DNA from: Acanthosepion esculentum
Taxonomy: Eukaryota > Mollusca > Cephalopoda > Sepiida > Sepiidae
Assembly (NCBI GenBank): GCA_964036315.1
Contig: OZ038480.1
Span: 14,085,805-14,149,804, forward strand
Length of the DNA stretch: 64,000 nucleotides
Direction of reading: 5' to 3'
Below the pieces are notes generated by a model. It searched no databases and had not been told where the DNA came from. It saw only the letters and a list, made by a program, of their open reading frames with translations. Made by a program: the position numbers and the translations under genes. Positions 20,867 to 29,405 of the stretch are shown here, one piece after another (position 1 is the first letter of the stretch; the number at the start of each line of letters is the position of its first letter).

Positions 20867-21178
20867 TCAAGGACACATGGCACAGTGGATAAAGGTGTGA
20901 CAGGTCCCAGAGAGTGTGAGTTCAATACCCGGTTAAGGCAGTGGAGAACTTCAGAGGGAAAAATTAACAGGAGATAACTGATAACTGAACGGGGAACTAG
21001 AACAGTCTACCCCAGTGAGCGAAATAAACGGTTCAGTTCGACATTCCAACCACCTGAAGAAGGCCGGAGCGTACAACGGCCGAAACGTTGTAATAAATAT
21101 GGCGACAAAGATGAGGAAAAGAGTCCGAATAACGTAAATAATGTACATAATACCTCATCACAGAAATATAGATAGATA
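20866..21178 (+). repeat. tRNA-headed SINE with ribozyme-like tail
   Basis: Head: TGGCACAGTGGATAAAG (A box, about 20878) and GAGTTCAATACCC (B box, about 20919), resembling an Arg/Lys-type tRNA. Body: a unique domain with GGAGATAACTGATAACTGA and ACATTCCAACCACC. Tail: the ribozyme-like core (21051-21092), then AATAAATATGGCGACAAAGA and TCCGAATAA...GTACATAATACCTCATC. Other copies: 21862 (+, head only), 54915-55255 (-), 60872-61152 (+), and tail-only tandem copies at 43855-44070 (-). Confidence 0.8.
21051..21092 (+). ncRNA. Hammerhead-ribozyme-like core in SINE tail
   Basis: CTGAAGA 21054-21060; stem II GGCCG (21062-21066) with CGGCC (21077-21081), a perfect 5 bp; GAAA 21082-21085; minimal stem III AC/GT; triplet GTT before G. 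Stem I is only 2-3 bp, so it is probably inactive or a weak monomer. The core is conserved at 55.00 kb (-) and 61.06 kb (+). Confidence 0.4.
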
Positions 21179-21269
21179 ATCAATGCAGTTATTAATAAGA
21201 AGAGTTGAAATTAATACATGCAAAATTTCGTAGCTCTTTTACATCCTATGAAGCTTTCCGCCCAATCTC

Positions 21270-21350
<81 letters not shown>
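21270..21350. repeat. (TA)n microsatellite
   Basis: About 79 bp of perfect TA. Confidence 0.95.
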
Positions 21351-21351
<1 letters not shown>

Positions 21352-21654
21352 GTGTGTACGTTAACAAATTTATAACTTTATTTGTATTTGCGATAGAAAC
21401 AGTCTGTAAAAAATGTTATAAAGTTTAATGTACCTAGTTTTAAATATAGCTAAAATAACTAATGTGATTTCAGGCATTACTGTAAATCAGTTGGCAAATG
21501 TTTTCCGTGAACTGCAAAATCCTATTACCCTTTGTATTGCTAATGATGCAGGACATGTGGAAACTTAAATAAAATTTCAAGAAAACTTTAAAAAATATAG
21601 ATTTACTTCTTTCTAATCCTTTTCACAAATTATTTCTATCGCAAATAGATTAAA

Positions 21655-21724
21655 TGTTTAAAAGCGGAAAATTACAGTAAAAATAACTAGATCATGTCTG
21701 TTATTTTATGATAAAACATGCTAG

Positions 21725-21758
<34 letters not shown>

Positions 21759-21777
21759 TATATATAGATATATATAC

Positions 21778-21830
<53 letters not shown>

Positions 21831-21940
21831 CGATATAGCATATATAAATAATCGAACTACCGTCAAGGACACATGGCACAGTAGATAAAGGCGTGACAGG
21901 TCCCAGAGAATGTAAGTTCAATACCCGATTAAGGCAGTGG

Positions 21941-21941
<1 letters not shown>
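21655..21941 (+). repeat. Segmental duplication, unit 2, with truncated SINE
   Basis: Same flank as 20680-20866, with its TA/TG tract at 21726-21830, followed by the SINE head (A and B boxes, 21862-21940). The SINE stops at AGGCAGTGG and runs into TA repeat. The body and tail are missing. Confidence 0.8.
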
Positions 21942-22013
<72 letters not shown>

Positions 22014-22027
22014 GAGAGAGAGAGAGA
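21942..22027. repeat. (TA)n/(GA)n microsatellite
   Basis: TA to 21970, then GA to the Helitron boundary. Confidence 0.95.
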
Positions 22028-22816
22028 TCTATAAAAGGCAGGATGTGTTTGTGAGTGTAACGAATGCACGGCCGCAATTTTCGACGGATTTGCACCAAAA
22101 TTTACATGCACACGCTCCAAGTTAGTGGGAAAGCCAAGACCGACTTTGCATTTTCCAACTCCCATCGATAGTGGAAATAATCGATTTTTTCATGCTTCTA
22201 CGGCAGTTTTCATGTAGTTTGCAGTCATTTTTACTGGCCAGAGTGAGAGCCTATCGCTGGTTCCCACGAATAGGCAGGAAAAATTTCTTGGCCAGCGTGA
22301 AAGCCAACATTTGACTGACACGAATGTTAACTTACATGCAGTAAAAAAATCGATAGCTGTATTCGTCACAAGTGGGAAAATTTTAAATCTGCATGGCACT
22401 TTACTCCAGTTGGCTCATTCGCTTGCTTAAACTCAACGTTGATTCTGATTCCACAGAACTGTGTTGGGTGTGAACAAGTTGAATTTGTTGTTGAAGTTGA
22501 ACAAGTTGAATTTGTTGTTAACATTCTTTTTTCGTTCGGTTTTTCCAGTTACGAGTACTTTTTTAAAGCTGATCATTTTGTGTTCATTTTGTTTAGTTCT
22601 TTTTTCGTAACAGATTTAATGTTTAGTATAGAGCTGAGAAAAAATTCGCAGTGTGAGATAGGCAAGAAGTAAGGCATGTAGCAACATCAGCACGGCAAAG
22701 GGCACTCCTTTAAAATCAAGGAAGGGCAAAAATGTTTTAAGTCAAGTGATAGCGATTGCTGTATGAGTCATACGATTTTTGAATCAAGCACGGGCAACGC
22801 CGGGCCATGCTGCTAG
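22028..22816 (+). mobile_element. Non-autonomous Helitron-like element
   Basis: The 5' end TCTATAAAAGGCAGGATGTG follows an A. The 3' end GGGCAACGCCGGGCC...CTGCTAG precedes a T, the pattern of insertion between A and T without duplication. A TC start, a CTRR end and the GGCAACGCC hairpin 5' of the end match Helitron rules (established). The 789-bp interior has no Rep/helicase sequence; it holds a ~30-bp direct repeat (GAACAAGTTGAATTTGTTGT) near 22.47-22.52 kb. Confidence 0.65.
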
Positions 22817-23061
22817 TATATAAGGACTAAAGCTATTTCGAAAACATTGATTATATAATGGCCTCAATTGGGTGACACCCCGGCAATAGCGCACCATTTT
22901 ACCACGCACTGAAATTTTTCCTCAAGTTATTACAGTTCCGGATACATGGGGCTGCATCTTCAAATTAATATTAGAACTTCTTAATATATTTACTCTGAAT
23001 CTGAATATATATACAAATACATCTACACAACAAACTTTGTACGATTACAACTTTTATAACT

Positions 23062-23697
23062 TTGGTTATAAATGATAATAAATTTGAGAATAATCGAAGA
23101 AATCCAGCGAAAGTCACCCATGAAATAAAAAAAATCGTATGGAAAGTAAGGACCTACGTACATCAAATTGTCTTATATATTTACAGAGGACAAATGCATA
23201 GACAATACAGCATGGATGAAAAGGCCCTTAAGTCTATAATACACCATAATGTGTTTCCTGTTGATTCTAACAAAGCCTTAAAACTTAATATATATTATAG
23301 TAAATTTAAAACCTCTAACCTGATAATGAGCAATAACCTTTCTCCAGTTGCTGCGGTTGTTGATAGAACCAATGTTGTGTATGAGTTTAAATGGCCTATG
23401 GAAGAATGTTCTTCTAATCCACATACATATATTGGATTTACAACCACCCGGCTCTCCAGAAGATTAACTATGCATCTTAATAATTCTAGCTCCATTGAAC
23501 AACATATTGTGTCACATACTGTTTCCCTTAGGCAATCTGATATACGTAAAATACTTATAGATAATACTAAAATTATAGATAAACATACAGACATTAGACG
23601 CCTTAAAATTTTAGAAGCATTACATATTAAAAGCAAAAGACCTCTTATTAATCGTATAGATTACAATATTTCTGGAAGCATCCTACAATGTTTATAA
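23062..23697 (+). CDS. Penelope-like element C-terminal ORF (GIY-YIG)
   Basis: An uninterrupted 211-codon frame covering the linker and endonuclease of a PLE polyprotein. NVFPVDSNKALKLNIYYSKF is the post-RT linker. From residue ~105: NVVYEFKWP, C (EECSS), HTYIGFTTTRLSRRLTMHL (YIG motif, conserved R and the H-L helix), SIEQHIVSH, RKILIDNTKIID, RRLKILEALHIKSKRPLIN. The domain nicks target DNA for target-primed reverse transcription (family knowledge). The first ATG at 23062 is probably internal: RT is missing upstream, so this is a 5'-truncated copy rather than a gene. No stop interrupts the domain, making it the youngest-looking PLE here. The motif at 23925-23966 follows it. Confidence 0.85.
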   Translation: MVINDNKFENNRRNPAKVTHEIKKIVWKVRTYVHQIVLYIYRGQMHRQYSMDEKALKSIIHHNVFPVDSNKALKLNIYYSKFKTSNLIMSNNLSPVAAVVDRTNVVYEFKWPMEECSSNPHTYIGFTTTRLSRRLTMHLNNSSSIEQHIVSHTVSLRQSDIRKILIDNTKIIDKHTDIRRLKILEALHIKSKRPLINRIDYNISGSILQCL

Positions 23698-23924
23698 TAT
23701 ATTTAAATTTTATAACGTAATCTTCGATCTTTTGGCTTGTATATAAAAATCTTTTTCACGCTGTCACATGATAAAAATCTTCGCCATGCACGTGATAACA
23801 TCATCGCGTCTTTTGAAATTAAAAGGATTTTAACGTTTATTTAGTTTGTAAAAACTGTAGCAACATGATTACGCTACAAGACAATTGGCAAATGTTTTTA
23901 AAAAAATTTTGACTAAAAAAATTT

Positions 23925-23966
23925 TGACCCTGAAGATGAACAATGATATTCGAAAGTACTAGGTTA
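23925..23966 (+). ncRNA. Hammerhead-ribozyme-like motif downstream of PLE ORF
   Basis: CTGAAGA 23930-23936; stem II GAA/TTC with an 8-nt loop and a single U bulge; GAAA 23952-23955; stem III AGT/ACT, which together make the palindrome AGTACT; triplet CTA ending 23961; stem I TGACC (23925-23929) with GGTTA (23962-23966), 5 pairs including one G.U. It lies 228 bp after the stop codon. Known biology: PLE terminal repeats carry hammerheads. Confidence 0.6.
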
Positions 23967-24104
23967 TCGTACGGACAATATTTATTTCGATATCATTTTC
24001 AAATAAAAAGTCTCATTAGAAAATATGTGAAAATTCTAAAGAAAATATGCAAGACTATGTTGCCTTTAACATTCAATACATGTTTAAAAGAAAAGTTGCT
24101 GCCA

Positions 24105-24107
24105 AAT

Positions 24108-24155
<48 letters not shown>

Positions 24156-24228
24156 GGATAAAATAACTGAAAAAAAATTGGGTGTTTTTTTTAAGTTATT
24201 TTATCCATATATTATATAAATATCAAGA
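24105..24228. repeat. TA tract with AT-rich hairpin
   Basis: A TA run leads into ATATAATATATGGATAAAATA, whose complement occurs at 24195-24217, with a short loop region containing TTGGGTG. A related half-copy lies at 45550-45590. Confidence 0.8.
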
Positions 24229-24250
24229 AAGTATACGTGGCTTCTCATTA

Positions 24251-24351
<101 letters not shown>

Positions 24352-24401
24352 AGCAGTTAAAGTATGAAGCTTGACATTACTAGACATATTAAAAACGGGC
24401 G

Positions 24402-24436
24402 ATGCAACCGGTTTCGCTCCCGCTCTTCAGGCTTCC
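24402..24436 (-). ncRNA. Hammerhead-ribozyme-like motif (left arm)
   Basis: - strand: CTGAAGA (24424-24430), minimal stem II GC/GC with GGGA loop, GAAA, stem III ACC/GGT within palindrome AACCGGTT (24406-24413), triplet GTT. Stem I is eroded after two pairs. Confidence 0.4.
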
Positions 24437-24646
24437 AGCGGGAGATTTAATTTAAATTAAAAAACACTGAAAATGTACAATGAAAAGGAAATGTGGAGGA
24501 GGAGGGAAAAATATGAGCAAAAGGAGCTAGAGGCAAATGACATCGAGCCCCAACAAACACTCACGTTGTTTGCATAAAGGAAGGCTTGCGGGACCCGATG
24601 TAAAGTGCATTTTCTGTGTTTTTAAATTTAAATTAAATCTCCCGTT

Positions 24647-24683
24647 GGAAGTCTGAAGAGCGGGAGCGAAACTGGTTGCTTCC
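24647..24683 (+). ncRNA. Hammerhead-ribozyme-like motif (right arm)
   Basis: CTGAAGA 24653-24659; stem II GC/GC with GGGA tetraloop (24660-24667); GAAA 24668-24671; stem III ACT/GGT; triplet GTT ending 24677; stem I GGAAGT (24647-24652) with GCTTCC (24678-24683), six consecutive pairs including one G.U. It has the complete core with minimal stems II and III. Confidence 0.55.
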
Positions 24684-24763
24684 TCCGTTTTTAATATGTC
24701 TAGTAATATCAAACTTCATACTTTCATTGCTGTGATAAAATTTTGTACCTTCAAAAATATCTT

Positions 24764-24766
<3 letters not shown>

Positions 24767-24828
<62 letters not shown>

Positions 24829-24853
24829 TAGTTTATATACTTTGAATATTTAT

Positions 24854-24903
<50 letters not shown>

Positions 24904-24916
24904 TAGTTTATATACT

Positions 24917-24966
<50 letters not shown>
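24767..24966. repeat. (TA)n tracts with duplicated 22-bp linker
   Basis: Three TA runs separated by copies of ACTAGTTTATATACTTTGAA (24827 and 24902), evidence of slippage or unequal exchange within the tract. Confidence 0.9.
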
Positions 24967-24967
<1 letters not shown>

Positions 24968-24969
24968 CT

Positions 24970-25113
24970 AGTTGCCTGACGATTGCATTAGCATGAAACA
25001 GACTGTAGCCTCTAAGTGCTGACTTCCATGTCCACTTTTATATTTACACACACTCTATCTCTGATATTGAGCGCTTTATCCCATAAATATAGCACACTTT
25101 AAGACTATATTTC

Positions 25114-25164
<51 letters not shown>
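24970..25164 (+). mobile_element. Foldback-family element, right half
   Basis: Ribozyme-like block, then CTTCCATGTCCACTTTTATA, ACACACTCTATCTC, GCACACTTTAAGACTATATT, ending in a TA tract (25120-25164). The left arm is absent. Confidence 0.75.
24973..25010 (+). ncRNA. Hammerhead-ribozyme-like motif
   Basis: CTGACGA 24976-24982; stem II TGC/GCA with a 3-nt loop; GAAA 24995-24998; stem III ACA/TGT; triplet GTA (H = A, still permitted) before GCC. Confidence 0.45.
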
Positions 25165-25167
<3 letters not shown>

Positions 25168-25169
25168 TG

Positions 25170-25765
25170 TATGTGTGTAAGTATATCGTAAAACAATATG
25201 AAAAGACAATATTAATATTATTCAAATATTATTCATATAGATATATATATAAGTATATAACATTCATATATAAATATGTGTGTGTATTCGATTGACGTAG
25301 AGTCTACCTATTAGATTGTCCTATTAAAGTTGTAAATATATTCACCTAAACCGACCTTATCAATCATTAATTTTCGCAAATCATATTTAAAATATGATTT
25401 GCCGAAAATTAATGATCTATTTGAAACTAGAAATCAATCGAAGCATGAAAGAATGCTAAATGTTATGATACAAAACAAATACACACCCTTTGCACGTCGA
25501 AAAGCAAATGCCACACTTATAATTATTGCCATCAGTCTTCATCCTGTACGTGTGTGGTAACGACACACAGATATAGGTAGACACACGCATTGTGTATGTA
25601 TGCAAATCAAATATAAATATTTTTATGTAATTAAGTGAAATTAAATCAAGATCTCAGATATGAAGACCTCTCATATTAACTTTTGAGATAATAAAATTTG
25701 TATCATTAATTTCTTTGATATATTTCTTGTGAAGACACACACGTGTGTAGCCGTTCGATGTATTT
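25170..25765. other. Unannotated AT-rich region
   Basis: One inverted repeat at about 25367-25412 (TTAATTTTCGCAAATCATAT against its near-complement). Otherwise nothing recognised. Confidence 0.45.
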
Positions 25766-25774
25766 AAATGCAAA

Positions 25775-25798
25775 TACACACACACACACACACACACG

Positions 25799-25843
<45 letters not shown>
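25775..25843. repeat. (CA)n/(TA)n microsatellite
   Basis: CA run then TA run. Confidence 0.95.
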
Positions 25844-25846
<3 letters not shown>

Positions 25847-25854
25847 GACATATA

Positions 25855-26038
25855 CAGTGTAACCCGGATATAAGAGAGTTGTCGGGGCCGGAGAATAAGT
25901 CTCTTATAACCGAGTTTCTCTTATATCCGGGTTTGGTCTATTATATATACATTAACACAGGCTCTAATTTGGACCAGAGGGAATCTCTTATATCCGGGTT
26001 TCTCTTATATCCGGGTCTCTTATATCCGGGTTACACTG
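25855..26038. mobile_element. Pogo/Tigger-like MITE
   Basis: 184 bp with terminal inverted repeats CAGTGTAACCCGGATATAAG and its complement at the right end, flanked by TA on both sides (25853-25854, 26039-26040). The TIR pattern CAGTG(T)AACC..GATATAA resembles pogo-type elements. The right half contains three extra tandem copies of TCTCTTATATCCGGGT. Flanking TATTCAGACA(C)ATA occurs on both sides. Confidence 0.75.
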
Positions 26039-26053
26039 TATATATATATTCAG

Positions 26054-26055
<2 letters not shown>

Positions 26056-26096
<41 letters not shown>
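26056..26096. repeat. (TA)n microsatellite
   Basis: TA run. Confidence 0.95.
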
Positions 26097-26102
<6 letters not shown>

Positions 26103-26595
26103 AAGGAAAGAACAGTAAGATATAAAATCCGTGCTCAATGTAAATTTAAATTTACAGAGCATTAAAATCTTTAAATATCCAAATAGAAAAAATACCATAA
26201 GAATTTTTGCCGTTAGAAAAAAACCCAGATGACATGAATTTAGCGGATGTCAGAATTTGTTAAAAGATACATCCCTACCCATCCCTAAACATAACCCCGC
26301 TTTCAAATGTAACTATTAACTGATACAACGAAAATTAAAAAATTGAACCCTCTACCACACCTTGTCTAGATGAATGAATTTATCGGTAACCTTGGAAACC
26401 CTCAATTATGAATCTTTCCAGTGCCGTTAACAACCGTAAATTTTAAAAAGTAAGTTGCTCCAAAATTCGCTTGATGAGGAAATGGAACTAATGTCTTTGG
26501 TTTAATAACAAAATTAAATTCAGGGGCTTTAGCTTCCATTTCTGAAACATGGTTATCACTGTGTAGCGGTAAAACCATATTTTAAATCTATTAAT

Positions 26596-26602
<7 letters not shown>
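26097..26602 (-). mobile_element. Dispersed repeat of unknown class
   Basis: Bounded by AAGGAAAGAACAGTAAGATA and by GTGTAGCGGTAAAACCATAT. Both end blocks recur, closer together, at 50628-50850. The ~400-bp middle (26180-26530) is absent from that copy. No protein similarity recognised. Confidence 0.6.

Positions 26603-26642
<40 letters not shown>
26600..26642. repeat. (TA)n microsatellite
   Basis: TA run. Confidence 0.95.
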
Positions 26643-26646
<4 letters not shown>

Positions 26647-26649
26647 GTA

Positions 26650-27055
26650 TATATACAAAAATATATCGGACCAGAGTGCCATCAGACAATGCACTAACAA
26701 ACAGCATAAGGATCATAGCTCCTCACAATAACGAAATACGAGCAAAATCAATTAGTAAAAATATATAAAAGTATATAAAAAGAAAACAAAAAACATACAT
26801 CACCCCTCGCTTACGCCACAACACTCTTTGCCTACGTCACAACACCATTTGCCTACGTCACAACACTGACTGCTTCTACCAAACTCAACAAATGTTTCTA
26901 ACTACACCGATGATAACTTAAGACAGTCGAAATATTGGACCATATTTCTTGTCCTTTTCTTCCAAAAGTAACTTTGTACATTTTCTAACAGAATTTCCTC
27001 CTTGCCTGAGAAGGATCATTCGTAATTTCGAAAAGACAGTCATTAAAATTAATCT
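26650..27055. other. Unannotated region with short tandem repeat
   Basis: Three copies of a ~24-bp unit with GCCTACGTCACAACAC (26808-26872). Nothing else recognised. Confidence 0.6.
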
Positions 27056-27058
27056 CAG

Positions 27059-27485
27059 TCTGCAGTCGCTCACTCACTGTCTTTTTTGCAAATAATTTCA
27101 TGGTAACTGTTCCGATGAGCTGCTTTCGCTGGTTCCCAGACCTCATGAATTTAAGCGCTCAACTAGGCTGGTATCTCGCTCTCACCCTTTCACTGACGAA
27201 ACTGTTAAATATAGCCGTCTCTTCTACTTCAATAGCTTCATGTCTCGCACCACTCGCCTGTGGAACTCACTCCGTTTTTCCTGTTTCCCTGATATAATCT
27301 CCAACTATTCAAATGTAATGTCAATCGATGTCTCCAGATGCCCTGATCTATCCCCTATCCTTCTCTTCATCCTTCCCTCTGTCACTCCTATTTGCTCTTG
27401 CTCCAACTCTCTGTAACCCCTTGCGTGCTAGTGGCTTCCCGCCTTGCTTGGGGTGAAACGCTTAAAAAAAATGCCTGTCGGAGAA
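27059..27485 (+). mobile_element. Non-LTR retrotransposon 3' end, copy 2
   Basis: RT C-terminal tail with CSDELLSLVPRPHEFKRSTR in broken frame, then SHPFTDETVKYSRLFYFNS, then TRLWNSLRFSCFPD. It ends CTTGCTTGGGGTGAAACGCT plus an A run. Similar over its full length to 59572-60000. Confidence 0.85.
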
Positions 27486-27714
27486 TATCTGCATCAACCT
27501 TCAAATATTCCATTTGAAGAAATCATGGTTACCATCCGTGATTACAGTATCGCTTCCACATCTGGTCTACTGCTTTTGCGTTGTATCTAGAGATTCCTTA
27601 GCAAAATCTAAAGGATTGCAATGTTATTTATTGGTTTCAATCACTTTCCTACAGCCATAACATAATTTTCCTTTGACTTTCTCTATAAATATTTACATAG
27701 CAATTTTCCTTACA

Positions 27715-27928
27715 GGCTTTCCGCTTTGATACCTTGATTTCATGAATGTAAGTGCAGTACTAGATTGGCAGCTAGGTCTCATTACGTTAGTGTTGAAATT
27801 GCTAAATGTAACCGTAAATTCTATTCTAACGGTCTCTTCTCACGCATTTCTCGCTTGTGGAACTCCCTTGCGGCCTATTGCTTTCCTGTCAATTATGATC
27901 TTCTAAAATTTAAACACAGCTACACCCT
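27715..27928 (+). mobile_element. Non-LTR retrotransposon 3' end, divergent
   Basis: Reads NRKFYSNGLFSRISRLWNSL, then CFPVNYDLLKFKHSYTLSLW, the same C-terminal pattern in a different subfamily. It lacks the shared 3' tail motif and instead runs directly into the 5S-like sequence at about 27931. Confidence 0.7.
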
Positions 27929-27930
27929 TA

Positions 27931-28050
27931 GCTTATGGTTACATCACATTCAAATACCGGTTCCCGTACAATCACAGAAGTTAAGCAACATCGAACCTGG
28001 CCAGTAACTAGAGGGGAGACCACTGTAATATTAACTATGCGAGTGGTATT
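27931..28050 (+). rRNA. 5S rRNA-like sequence (pseudogene or SINE head)
   Basis: 120 bp, the length of animal 5S rRNA, aligning end to end with the eukaryotic 5S consensus: GCTTATGGTTACATCAC (5' stem), AAGTTAAGCAACATCG (box A region), GAACCTGGCCAGTAACTAG and GGGGAGACCACTG (box C region). Many transitions, broken terminal-stem pairing and no T-run terminator argue against a functional gene. It follows a LINE 3' end without a gap, so it may be a LINE-5S chimera or a 5S-headed SINE. Confidence 0.75.
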
Positions 28051-28109
28051 AATGATAATAGCCTGGAAATGTTAATCATAGATCGGAGTTACAAGATCAC
28101 TTGGGTTCC

Positions 28110-29405
28110 TTATATTCATTTGGCGTTTACCAAATTAGAATCTTAAATACACTTAAAATTAAAAGAAGAATTATGAGAAAAATAATAAAAATTATTAGAA
28201 AAATCATTTGTAACCATTATTTTACTTCTTTGCATTTACCAATACAGAATCTTAAACAGACATAAAATTATGCAAAAAAATTATGAGAAAAATAATAAAA
28301 ATTATAAGAAATATCATTGGTAATCATTATTCTAATTCTTTGCATTTACCAAAATAGAATCTTAAATACACATAAAATTATGAGAAGAATTAGGAGAAAA
28401 ATAATAAAAATTATACAAAAAATCCTTGGTAATCATTATTCTAATTCTTTCCATTTACAAATTTAGAATCTTAAATACTGTTGTGTAGGATCCACCTAAT
28501 CTGCATAGGTGACTACTAACTATATAAATAATGGTTGATACCGGAAGACGAGAGATGGAATCACGAGATCCAACTAGAGACTCGGATCGACTGCGACTAG
28601 TCAACACATTCTCCAGGAACGTCTTCCCAGAAATATACAGAAATACTATATGTACTTATTGTGTACACTTTCTTGTTATAATACATTCTTGTTCTAAGTA
28701 TATTTTGTGTTGCATTATTATTCCATGCAATAGGCGAGATTCAACATTGAGTCAAGACTCAACAAATACACATAAAATTATGAGAAGAATTATGAGCAAA
28801 ATAATAAAAATTAAAAGAAAAATCCTTGGTAATCATTATTATAATTCTGTGCATTTACCAATTTAGAATCTTAAATACACATAAGATTATGAGGAGAATT
28901 ATGAGAAAAATAATAAAAATTATGAGAAAAATCCTTGGTAATACTTTTTGTAATTCTTTGCATTTACCAATTTAGAATATTAAATACACATAAAATTATG
29001 AGAAGAAATATGAAATAAAAATAATAAAAATTATTAGAAAAATTCTTGGTAATCATTATTCTAATTCTTTGCATTTACCAATTTAGAATATTAAATCTAC
29101 ATAAAATTATCAGAAGAATTATGAGAAAAATAATAAAAATTATGAGAAAAATCCTTGGTAATCATTATTCTCATTCTTTGCATTTACGAATTTAGAATCT
29201 TAAAGAAAACATAAAATTATCAGAAGAATTATGAGCAAAATAATAAAAATTGTAAGAAAAATCCTTGTTAATCATTATTCTCATTCTTTGCATTTACCAA
29301 TTTAGAATCTTAAATACACATAAAATTATGAGAAGAATTATGAGAAAAATAAAAAAATTATAAGAAAAATCCTTGGTAATCATTATTCTAATTCTTTGCA
29401 TTTAC
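28110..29405. repeat. 109-bp AT-rich satellite, left segment
   Basis: Tandem units containing TTTGCATTTACCAATTTAGA, AATACACATAAAATTATGAG and CCTTGGTAATCATTATTCTA. The period of about 109 bp matches the array at 37.1-40.2 kb. Interrupted by a solo LTR at 28479-28764. Confidence 0.92.
28479..28764. mobile_element. Solo LTR
   Basis: 286 bp beginning TGTTG and ending CAACA, flanked by a perfect 5-bp duplication AATAC (28474-28478 and 28765-28769). Removing it and one AATAC restores the satellite unit exactly. The interior has a TATA-like CTATATAAATAATGG near 28518 and complex sequence unlike the satellite. A 5-bp duplication with TG...CA ends is the hallmark of LTR retrotransposon integration; the superfamily is not assignable. 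Confidence 0.85.

Larger units (their letters stand above)
24352..24738. mobile_element. Inverted-repeat element with two ribozyme-like arms
   Basis: Arms 24352-24475 and 24608-24738 are inverted copies (CACAGCAGTTAAAGTATGAA... at the left; ...TTCATACTTTCATTGCTGTG at the right), with about 130 bp of unrelated spacer. Each arm carries a hammerhead-like core pointing outward. There is no coding sequence. TA tracts flank both sides (24251-24348 and 24767-24826). Confidence 0.8.

Noticed and set aside
26915..26950. Hammerhead candidate (CGATGA...GAAATATT)
   Set aside because: Core lacks the CTGA start, and stem I does not pair.
27931..28050. Functional 5S rRNA gene
   Set aside because: Many substitutions, unpaired terminal stem, no T-run terminator, single copy next to a LINE end.
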